A DNA stretch of 24,621 nt. Source: Pelargonium cotyledonis (Eukaryota; Streptophyta; Magnoliopsida; Geraniales; Geraniaceae). The stretch spans positions 1-24,621 of the forward strand of contig JAYMTA010000751.1 of the NCBI GenBank assembly GCA_036897625.1, read 5' to 3'. The notes under the pieces are model-generated. The model searched no databases. It had not been told where the DNA came from and saw nothing but the letters and a program-made list of their open reading frames with translations. Below, one piece after another: positions 1 to 10,300 of the stretch. How positions within the stretch are numbered: position 1 is the first letter of the stretch; each line of letters begins with the position of its first letter. The translations under genes and the position numbers were made by a program.

Positions 1-90
1 TTTGATTTTAGTCGAGAAGAAAACGAATGGACAAAAAAACGATCTAATCAATTGTAAGATAAAATAAAATTTTAATAAAATTTAAAAAAT

Positions 91-125
91 GTGAACACCG
101 GAGCAAAGCTGGGCTCAAATGCTAA
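91..125 (+). mobile_element. Possible Helitron 3' terminus (weak)
   Basis: The stretch ends in CTAA followed by T, which fits the Helitron rule CTRR|T. It is preceded by a short imperfect hairpin (GAGC...GCTC within 101-116). It can be loosely aligned with the better termini at 3826 and at 22862 on the minus strand. The stem is short and the match is degenerate, so this is only a candidate. No 5' end was found. Confidence 0.25.
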
Positions 126-825
126 TATATATATAATTTTTAATGAGTATCCCAGTTGAGTGACACATGTCACTAAAATTTCTTAAATTGATAGTCAAAA
201 TGATTAAAAGGTCATTTGCCTCATTAAAACCCTACCAAGCTAAACCCTACATATTTAATGTATTTTTCTCACTCACATGAGCCAACAAAAGAAACAAATG
301 CCTCCACCCCTCTTCCTCTTTGGTTTTCTACAGATCACATGAAACAATAGCACACTGTGTATCATTGGAGTCTTCAAAACCCTACCGAGTTTCGACGCCA
401 AAAATGGCAAAATTACTGCTCTTCCTTCTAGTTGGCGAAGGTACGTTCGGCCTGTTAAGAGATATATGTTAAAGCCAGTAGAGTTTTGTGACTAAAAGCC
501 CCTAAACGTTAAACTTATTCTTCTGGCAAATCTTCTAATTAAGAGATATATGTTAAAGCCAGTAGAGTTTTGGACAGAAGGAAGGACTGAGAAAGTGAGA
601 AGATAAAAATGAGATATGTGAATGAAATAAGAATCCTAACATATTTCACTTTTATACCTAACTTATTAAATAATATAAGCAGGTAACCAAATCTTATTTT
701 ATAAAAAAATCGGTATAACTTACTAAGGACTAAGTAAATACACATATGAATTATACATACTTAGATCGTAGCTTTAGCAACTTTTATAATCAAATATATT
801 TATGATCGTCTATGGGTTGTTTTGA
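126..825. other. AT-rich non-coding stretch
   Basis: No supported gene. An ATG at 403 opens 13 codons (MAKLLLFLLVGE...) that run into a GT at 441, but no matching downstream exon could be found. The stretch contains the 34-base direct repeat listed separately. Confidence 0.5.
455..572 (+). repeat. 34-bp perfect direct repeat, two copies
   Basis: Positions 455-488 and 539-572 are identical over 34 bases, beginning TTAAGAGATATATG and ending GAGTTTTG, with 50 bases between them. The copies sit in otherwise non-repetitive AT-rich DNA. The lack of any difference suggests a recent local duplication. No known element was recognised. Confidence 0.85.
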
Positions 826-1600
826 TCATTTTAATTGTTTATGGGTTTGTGTTCTCTATTGTTAATGAATTCAGTTAGGTCACCAAAATTAAACCAATTA
901 ATGTTTACAGTAGCATGGCCACCATCTTCCTCGCCGATCTCGCCGGAGGTACGATATGTTTGTGATGTTTTCTTTTATCATTTTAATTGTTCATTGAATT
1001 GTTGGTGTAAAACTGTATATGCTAGGCTGTTAATGAATTCAATTTTGTCACCAAAATCACCCATTTTATCTTTCCAGTAATGTCACAACCATCTTCATCG
1101 TCGATCTCGACGGAGCTCCTCCTGGTAGCCGAAGGAACAATAAGTTTATGATGGTTTCATTTTTGTACTTCTAATGTATATCTTTAGTCCATTTTTCATG
1201 TTGATGTGAGACTTTCATACATCTATTGCTATTTAAGTAAATCACAGAGTCCACTTCATGCCTTCTATGTATTTCAAAGCTGATGGAATAGATCCTTGCC
1301 GCTGAATTGTGTTTGTGAGCGCTACTAACTATTACCAAATATAGATTGACCTTCGTGTTTTATTTATCAATTGCATATCCTATTGATATAAGGATTCAAC
1401 CAATACATAATGTTTTGAAGGTTATGTTGTCATGTTGTGCTTTAAGTCGAGCTATTATGTAAAATCGCAATATAATTACCTCATCCTAGTAGACATAGTT
1501 ATCTGTATCTTCTTTTTTTTCCTTCTCATTGTGGTTTATGTAAATTTATGAACCTTTTGTTGTTTTTTTGTTCAATTTCTTGATCAAGCCATAACTGTTT

Positions 1601-2175
1601 ATGTATTGACACTCTATGTCTTTTTTTTTATATCATTTTGTTGGTGTCTCCAAGTCTTCTGTGTGTTTTTTTTTTCAGTTGTGTACACTCTCTCAAAAAG
1701 AAAAAAGGCAGCTTATTTTCTAAAACAATAACTATTAAGTAAGTGCAGTTCTAAACCAAAAAATATTGTTAATGTTTTCCTACTTTCTTTGCTTTGTTAT
1801 TTTTGATACGGTCTAGGGAATGCTAAAGTTACTTTTTGATCATTTTGAGCGGTAAACTCTATGTTTTTATCATTTTGTTGCTGTCTCCAAGTCTTTAGTA
1901 TTTTGTTACAGTTGTGTACTCTCTTAGAAAGAAAAAAATACACTTATTTTCTATAACACGAGCTATTAATGAAGTGCTCGCTCAGTTGAGATTTTATTTC
2001 TCTCTACAGTTGCGTATTCTGTTTTTTATGGGACTCTTTGCTACAAATAGTTATGGCCATACAGGTTTATATCTCTTCAATCAATATTCTTAAGTTTGGT
2101 TTTCCTTCTCGCAGTATTATGTATTGACACTTTATGTCCTTTGTTCTTATCATTTTGTTGGTGTCTTTTCTAAGA
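1601..2175 (+). repeat. Degenerate tandem repeat, about 240-bp period, 2.5 copies
   Basis: The order GTATTGACACTCTATGT, then TATCATTTTGTTGGTGTCTC, then a pyrimidine run, CAGTTGTGTAC, AGAAAGAAAAAA and TTATTTTCTA occurs at about 1603-1748. It recurs with changes at about 1850-1981 and in part at 2119-2167. The spacing between equivalent points is 233-236 bases for the first pair. There is no coding potential. Confidence 0.65.
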
Positions 2176-3572
2176 ATTAAATTAATTTTTATAGTACCAA
2201 ATATAGTATACAACGAAGAGCCAAAAAAAATGTTGTTTTATTATATTTGCAAATCACTTATTCATTATTTATAGCAAAACAACTATTTTGAACCCTTTTT
2301 CTTTGCAAGGTACATTCATACCACACTCTCTGGTTCTAACATGAAAAGGATTATTTGATTGGTGCAAATCGAGCTGTTCCACCAGCCCTGCTCCGGCAAC
2401 TCCATGTTACCCACCCTCTTCTCCTCAACTAGGTACGATCTCGTCGGAGCTTCTCCTTTTGACCTCCGAGGGTACGATAAACCCTGGACTCCATGCGCTC
2501 TCAGGTTCTAGATTTGGCCCAATTTCATTTTTTATGGTGTGGTAGTAGAGATATCGTTTTTTGCATCTTCTAGTTTAAGCAACACTGATATGTTTTTGAC
2601 AATTTTAGGGTTTTTTTAATTATCATTTTAATTGTTTATGGGATTGTTTGTATAGAAAATGTGATATTTTTGGCATTAGGGTCTGACCTGCTTCGATGGT
2701 AGCTGCTATCAGTTGGTTATACTAATTGTCAATACGAGGATTGTGGTAGGAGTTAATGTTGTTATAAATTCACGTGGAGGTTTCTCATTTTTACCCTCAT
2801 AGTTTATAGTTTTATTAAATCATGTCCATAGATTTTGGTTCTGTCTATTTGCATTATTTGTATGAGCAACGTATAAATGTGGTTGTTCAGTTGTCATTGT
2901 TACCATGCCACTAAAGCTTTGTCTGTAGTGTTTGGAAGACCTCAACCCCAATTTAATCCTAATTTTGTTTCTATATGATGTAAGAAAATAAAATATAATC
3001 CAAATTTTGTACACATGACCTCTCAAACTTCCCAAATATTACTGGAGTTAATGAATTCAATTGTATCATCAAAATCAAACACATTGCATGTTTACATTTT
3101 AATTGTTTATCAGAGTGTTTATGTTCTCTATTAGGTTGTTGTTGGAAACATTTTTAATATGATAGGAAAATTAAAGTGATATTTTTAATTTCACTTGGTA
3201 TAGTTACCAATAAATCACAATTTTATTTTGGTTGGGATAGTTACCTTCTTGCTTTGCACCTTTCTACATCAGGCGAGAAGATACTTCTGCTTGGGCAGGG
3301 TCTCTGACAAGTTTTTGGGCTCTACAGGTTCTATATAAAGATTCCGATGTTGGGGAGTGGTATAATGGGCAGGGCCAATTGCATTGGGGTCTTGTCTTGA
3401 CCTGCTATGATGGTAGCTGCTTATGTGGGGGAATTCAAGCATGGAGTCAAGCACGACCTCGGCTGTTACGTTTCATGTTAAATTATTACTTGAGTTCACG
3501 TGAGTTGGTATTTTTAGCTGGTCATGATTTATGGTAGAATCGAAGTGATTTTGAAGTTTTCCAATTGGATAT

Positions 3573-3612
3573 CTATATATATATATATTGTTGTTGTTGT
3601 TGTTGTTGTTGT
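3573..3612 (+). repeat. Compound microsatellite (AT)n(TTG)n
   Basis: A run of AT dinucleotides (about 3573-3588) passes directly into TTG trinucleotides (about 3588-3612). It lies in non-coding DNA and is a likely length-polymorphic locus. Confidence 0.9.
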
Positions 3613-3796
3613 GTGTGAATCAAACTACGTGCTTTGGGTATATTTGATAAACTTTAATCTTTGATATTTGATTAATGTGAATCGAGCTGTCCCATCAACG
3701 ACTACATAAACAAAGTGTTGTTCATGGTTAATGTAAAACTTAACGGTTCAGTTAAAATAAAATAAATTAAACTATCGAACTCATTTTGGCAATAAA

Positions 3797-3826
3797 AACC
3801 CGAGCAGCGCCGAGTTAGAAAACTAG
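3797..3826 (+). mobile_element. Helitron 3' terminus, plus orientation
   Basis: The sequence shows AACCCG, an 8-base loop, and CGAGTT. This is a six-base stem with one mismatch, followed by a short spacer and the end CTAG (3823-3826) with host T at 3827. Hairpin plus CTRR before T is the known Helitron 3' signature. The same arrangement, with very similar bases (AAAACCCGAnCAnCGCCG...AAAACTAGTAT), occurs on the minus strand ending at 22862, so the two probably belong to one family. No 5' TC end could be fixed, so the element's length is unknown. It may include much of the repeat-rich DNA upstream. Confidence 0.6.
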
Positions 3827-4009
3827 TATCCCATATATTTTGGTGGCCAAAATCGATTGAGAAAGAAGAGAGAAGATCGCTGAGATTTTTGACTTTTAAG
3901 GTGAAGAATGGCGGATTGGGGCTTCAAGACATTCACAAACCCATAAATACAAACACATCACGAACACAATTGAGATTGAAAGAGAATATTTATACTAGGG
4001 TTGTGGGTA

Positions 4010-4176
4010 GGGTTAGATGGGCTTAATTAGCGGGTGGATAGGTAGGTTTTGTGCGGGTTGGGGCTTCAAGACCGCCAACCTCCCGTTAGGCTTAGCGGGC
4101 TGGGATTTTGGACCCGTTGGGTTGTTTGGTTCAGCGGATGCGGGTGGCGGTTCCGGTTTTTTTTTTGAACACCCCT
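4010..4176 (+). mobile_element. hAT-like terminal remnant
   Basis: This GC-rich island in AT-rich DNA is dense in GCGGGT, CCCGTT and similar subterminal motifs. It ends in a T-run and GAACACCCCTAG, which resembles the inward-pointing terminus (AACACCCCT) of plant hAT non-autonomous elements. The opposite terminus (AGGGGTGTT-like) was not found nearby, so the element is probably truncated. A 15-base match (TTGGGGCTTCAAGAC) at about 3916 and 4060 suggests rearrangement. It sits about 140 bases before the start codon of the next gene, inside its likely promoter. Confidence 0.4.
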
Positions 4177-4312
4177 AGCCCTAAGTATGAGGTATATGAA
4201 TCATTGAGATAAGAAAGAACGATTGAACAAGAGAAAGGTCATCAACAAGCAAAGCACAAGGACAAAAAGCCACCGCAACGAAGAAGAAGAAAACAAGATC
4301 TCTTCTCCTCCA

Positions 4313-7300
4313 ATGGATTACCTCTCCTCCTCCTTCCAAAGCGCCAGCACCACCAGGTACGTTCCTCCTCCTCCTCCTCCTCGCCGTCCTTCTCTTTTCT
4401 CTGATGATCCTAATTTCCGTCCTTCCCACCACCACCACCCTCCTCCGCCGCACCAACCACTCCCTCCGCCGCCTCAGCCCACCTACCGTCCTCTCCCCGC
4501 CCCTCCATCACTCCAACAGCCACCGCATTCCTACAACCCTCACCATCCTACTCAGTTCAGTTTCTCCAATCCCAATCCCAACCCTAGCCCTAATCGCTCA
4601 CTCGAGGACGACCGTCCCCGATCCTTCCACCCCCTCTCTCCTCGGGTCTCCCACAGATTAGCCTCCCAAGAAGACCGTCCCGTCCGCCACCTTGTGCCTG
4701 ATCACGACCGTCTGTACACTGAGAGCCGCCCCGATTTATGGGAGTCGCCCAGGATCGTAGCCGCGAGGCCTTACCCGGTCGTCGACTTGGATCGCGATCC
4801 TCGACACAGGTCTTTTGCTTCGAGAACATCTCTTCCGGGGAGGAGAATCGAAGTCTTTAGGCATGAACACGAAGGTGGTTCTAGGTTTAGAGAGGAACGC
4901 ATTGATCAGCATAGCCAAAGGGAAAAGCAGGTTTGGGACCAGAATGATGGTTATCGTCGTGGTAGCAATTCTGATAGATCTAGTAGGAGCTTTGGGTTTA
5001 ATGTTGAGCACAGTTCTTCATCATCCAGGGGTGTTGCTGAGCACAGCTCTTCTAGAGGGATTGAGCACAACTATTCTTCCAGGGGGGTTGAACACAGTAC
5101 CTCTTCTAGGGGTTTTGAATCAAATTCAGGAAGTTATGATAAGGTGTATGTACCAACTCGTGACAGTGAGTTGGGTAGGGGTTCTAGAGATGAAAATCAA
5201 ATATGGGTTCAAGGTAGACAGTCTATGAAAGGTGGCCGTGAGTCGTCCTTTGAGATGGGGCGTAATGAGGTTATCGATGGAGATGGGGGTAGGATGTTTG
5301 TCAGGAAGCGAGAGTACAATGCTTCAGAATCAGGAAGATATAATAATGCAGGGAACCAGGAGAGTAGTAATGAATATGTTCCCCAGCCTAGGAAGCAATT
5401 ACAGAAGAAGAGTGCTCTTCTCAGAATACAAGTGGCTAAACCTAATCATAGAAATAGAGACAGTGAACACTCACAATATTCTGGTTATTTTGGTGATTCC
5501 AACACTAATTATAGCAGAGGTAGAGATCAGCTCGGATATTCAGGTCATGGGAGGGAAAATAAAGAAGAAGAAGGAGAGCCAGACGGAAGCCCAGTTGAGC
5601 TTGATGTTTCGTTCAAGTCGAATTCACTAGTTGCCAAGGCAATTGTGACTCCTCCCAGCTCAAAAGTTGCTTCTGATACTAAAGTGACTCCTAGAAGTAG
5701 GAAAATTAGGAAAGTTTTGGCATCTGATAAGGATTGTTCAAGCTCACTACTTGTTCAATTCAATGAAGGTGCTTCACGATTGGACAGCGCCAATGATAGT
5801 GCCAGTTCTGGCAAGGATGTAAAACAGATGGGGAAGAAAGTTACAGCATCTGGTATTGTAAATACAAATGCTAGTAGTTCACAGGCTCGTTGTGATGGGA
5901 CCGATAATGTGATTGCAACGACTAAAGGGGAAAGTTCTCAGAAAAAAATGAATACTGACAAAAGTGGTGCTAATACTGTTACTACGAAGACATCTTCACC
6001 CAAAATTGTAAAGAAGAAGAAAATCGTGAAGAAAATCATAAAAAAAGTCATGGCACCTCGTTCTCGTTTGTCAAGTTCTCAGCCAGCAAAGAAGTGTGAT
6101 GGACCTGTTGGACCTGTTGGAGCAGATGGCTATACTGCACCCTTGGGATCTAACCAATGTTTAACAACCTCAAAAGAAGACAAACTTTCTGTTATGGCTT
6201 CAACGATCAGTGTTGACTTGCTGCAGCCTGATCTGAATAAGGTAACCATTTTAACTGAGAATGATAAAGTGGGTGATTCTCCACAAGTTATAGTATCAGA
6301 AGAATGTGGCAATGACGTCAATTATGTTGGTAGAACTAGGGATATCACAACTTCTTTGGCTTCATCAGGTCATGAAATCAAAATTGGTGATGATCTTACA
6401 AGTGCAGATGCTTCTAGTCCATGCTTGCGTCCTCTGAAATCTCCAATTGATACTTGTTCTGATTACCAGAGTGTGGAGGATATAGGTAAGGAGATTTGTC
6501 CGAGCGGTGGTTCTTCATTGCTTGAGAATGGAGTGGAGGAAGAATCTCAAGAGGGAATGTTTTCTGCAGAAGGTAATGCTGTTTCTGGTCTGTTCAGTTC
6601 AGAAAATATCAGAGTTGATAAAGATCCTATGAGGACACATTGTACTGGCAATGAGATGAACAAAGACCTAGTACTTGACATTGGGTTAGTTAGCTCACAG
6701 GAAAAGAGTGGTTATTTGGACATTAGTCCTTGTCAGCCTTGTACAAATGATGTCCTCGCAATACTTCAGAGTGATACTGTTGAAGCACATCCAAAGTCTA
6801 TTGTTAGAGTAGGAAGCAATGATACTGTTCTAACATCTGGTTCAGTGGAAACTGAGCCTGTATATGCAGACTGCTCTGACCCGGGCAGAGATACCGTTTC
6901 AGGTTCTGATAATGGTTGGACGAATTGTGAAGAGATTGCTACAGCTAATAGTGGGACCACATATAATATTCGTAAGCAGCAATCTTCAAATGAGCTCACT
7001 AAATCACCTGAAAATGATGCCATGAAAGGTTCTCCAGATACTAAGGATTCCTTAGGAGGTTGCTGGGTTGATACACCTAAGAGTAAAAAGAAGAGAAAAG
7101 TTTGGACTTCTCAGTTAGATTCCTCAACTTCAGAGATCATGGGCAAAGATGTGGTGTCATTTAATCAAGTTAGCCCTGTACATTCTATAGATACAACCTT
7201 AAATTTGCCACTTAATGATTCTAATCCTGATGAAGTGACAGTTTCTGGTGCCGAAAGTTTGGGTGTTGACTTACAACTGAGTACATCTCAGGTCAATGTT

Positions 7301-10300
7301 CTGAATGGGTCCTCTGAGTCTGAGATTTCAGTTGTTTTCCCAAGTTACAAAAATAAGCGAAAATTCTCTGTCCTGCATCTAGGTTTGTCTGGCAATGAGG
7401 GAGCTTTAATTGTAGATTCTAAAGCTGGTGAGGAAGTGCTCTCAGAGTTGAACAATGGTCTAACACAACAAGAAGATAATGCTGCAGCTTCTGGCATAGT
7501 TGCTCCTTGTAGTTCTAGTTTGCAACCAAGTGGCATGGGGATAACTCCATTTCTTGAAGATGAGTTGTCAGGAGGAGCTTTTGAGATAGTTAGTTCTGTA
7601 ATAGATGCCTTTGCAGGTGATGGTTCCAAACTAGAGCAGCCAAATAGTGATCCTCCTTCACCTGCCAAGGAAATGACTATTCCTAATCTGCAGTCTGATT
7701 GTCCACTTGTGCTTGGAGGCAAACAGAAAGAAAATGATAACCTGATGACAACCACAACAAATCTTGAGAACATTACGGATATGGAAAGTTGTAGGAGGGA
7801 TCAACTGAATGTTCTTTGTGCAGAAGAGCAAGTTGTTATCTGCAAAGAGACTGCTCAATCTAGAGTTTCTTTAGAACTCTTGTCTCGTGGCATGGATAAA
7901 GGATATTCCAGTGCAGATATGGAATCTGATAGTTATCCGTTAGTGAAGGATGATTTGGCTAATGTGCCAAACTTTCAGTCTTTATCTGCTGAAGAAGATG
8001 GGATCTCGACTTCATATTCCAATGATGAACTGATGGATTCTGTTCCTAGTGGACTATCTGATGTTGGTTCACCAGAAACCACGACTGATGTCGCAGCCAT
8101 CCACCCATTGAATTACAAAGCATCATTTGCAGAAAACTCTAGTGAAAAGGTTTCTGTGAGTGACAAGGAACTGGTTCAAAGGCCATTGGTTGAAGGCAGT
8201 GCTAACATGTGTACCAGTACTTCATTTTCCAAGCATACTCAAATTGCTTCAAATTCTGAACTTAGAGCATCTTGTGGTCACTCAATTACTTTGAAGACTG
8301 TTCCATTGCAACGTCATAATTCCAAAAACATGACTCAGAGTCAGAATCCATTGACTGCAGAACTATATGTGAGAAAGAACCAAGTCAGTAATAGTATACC
8401 AGGGACATTCCCAGCTCATTCATCTTTTTCTCATACTAACTCAAAGAAGACATTACCTTCAACATCTATCACAAAAACCCGAACATGGCATAGAAGTGCT
8501 AATTCATCCTTGTCTTCACTGCCACCAATCAAGTCTTTCTCAAACATTGTTCCTCAACAAAGGCAATCATTGGAGAAAACTGAAAATTTTCAAACTACAT
8601 CTTACATTCGTAAAGGAAACAGCCTTGTTAGGAAGCCTACTCCAGTTGCTGCTGTGCCACAGGGCTCTGATGTGAGTTTGTCCGCTCGGATGAACTCTTC
8701 TGGTATAGATGATTTGAAGAAGGGCTCTGGATCTGATAGGATTGAAGTTATTGACCCATCAAATGTCATGAGATCAGTAATAGTGAATTCCATTTCTGAG
8801 AGGCCCAGGACATCCCCACTACACCATAGCACCAAATCACCTAATCTCTCTACTAGCTCTGCAGGCAACTGTGCATTGTCACCATCAGCAGAGCCCGATC
8901 TTAGTGGTTGCTCTGAACCTTTATCTGATCCTATTAAATCTGTTGAAAAAGGTCCGAAATCTTTGAAGGATGGTCTGATGAGGCCTGCCACTCCTGAAGA
9001 TCTGAGTGGTCCAGTCAACAACGTTGAAAGCCAGAGTGAAAACTTGAAGAGGGTGACATATGTTAAGCGCAAATCAAATCAATTGGTCGCAGCTTCAAGT
9101 GCATTTGACCTGTCTGTTCCACATCCTGATAAGAGTTCAGCTTTATATTCAGATGGTTATTATAAAAGAAGAAAAAATCAGCTAATAAGAACATCATTAG
9201 AAAGTCAGAAAAAGACTGATGACAGTTCAATTTCTGAGGGGCAAAAGGCATCCAAGGGTTTTCCCTCCAGAACATCTAGTAAGAAGCAGTATCTTAAAGG
9301 TTTGTCCAAAAATGCATAATTTATTTATTTTCTGTTATAATCCTTTGAAGAAGAATCTTATAAAGTAGCTTTTCATGCTAGTTAAGCTATCAAATATGCT
9401 AACTGCTACGTTTGGTTCCTTTTTGTGTGTGTGTATTATGCAGCTGTTATATGTTCTGCTTGAAAAATTGTTAATTCATTTCATGGAATGTGTTGGTTCA
9501 TTTGTTTATGTTAATGGAAAGGAAAGAAACTTTTAACATTTTGTTTCATGGCCTGTGATTGTACTTGTATCTAGGTGCTATTAGGTTTATCTTGTATCAC
9601 AGATTCACTACATATTTCATCTTTCCTCGTGATTCCTTTTTTTTTTTCTTCCCTTTTCGCTGCCTTTCTTCTTACCTATGTCCATTTTTGTATACTTCAA
9701 CATAAGAAAAAAGATTCGTAATAATAGTTTATTTCTAGTGCTTGTTAGAATAAGTGTCCCTCCCCTCCCTCCTAACCTTTAACCTTTCTAAATTTGAGGA
9801 CAATGATTGACTTAATGATTTTTACTGACTAAACTTCTTAATTTATCCATCAATTCAAGCAATTGAGGAGTTGTTAACAACAAGATGTACAGCACAATTC
9901 ATTGTCATAAGCAGAGATACAAGTGGGTAGTGAAATCTTAACTACTTGCAAGCATATAGACTTCTGATTGTTATTTAACTGTGTCACAATTATGAGAACT
10001 AGTTTCCCATTTAAATATTCACACTTATATTAGTCTTTTCTATTCACTGTAGTTTAGGAGCTGATCTATTGATGAATTTATCACTTGGTTTGATATTCAG
10101 ATGTCCTATATTAATTTATTCTAGTGATTCCTAAACAAACACTCCATCAGACCTGCTATTAAGCTGCAGGGAACATTATACCCTATTATGTGGGCTGTTG
10201 ACCATCCCAACCCTTTTAGGAATTCGATTACAAACATACCATTGAATTGGTCCCAAATTATGATCAGACCTGCTATATTAACTTGCAGGGAACATTATAC

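Larger units (their letters stand above)
826..3700. repeat. Region of diverged, reshuffled repeat modules; no gene
   Basis: Several short modules recur with mismatches. Module 1 (TCATTTTAATTGTTTATGGG-like) is at about 826, 978, 2623 and 3103. Module 2 (TTAATGAATTCA then TCACCAAAAT) is at about 862, 1030 and 3048. A GACCTGCTnnGATGGTAGCTGC-like module is at about 2685 and 3399. An ATCGAGCTGT module is at about 2368 and 3680. Module order differs between copies. There is no ORF with coding character. I read this as old duplicated transposon-derived or intron-like DNA; the source family is unknown. Confidence 0.55.

Noticed and set aside
4223..4312. Extension of the SOP1-like frame upstream to 4223
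   Set aside because: The codon at 4223 is TTG and no ATG precedes 4313 in this frame, so plant translation most likely starts at 4313.
4181..4829. Minus-strand Arg-rich frames opposite the Pro-rich exon
   Set aside because: They are mirror images of the CT-rich coding strand and show no family features.
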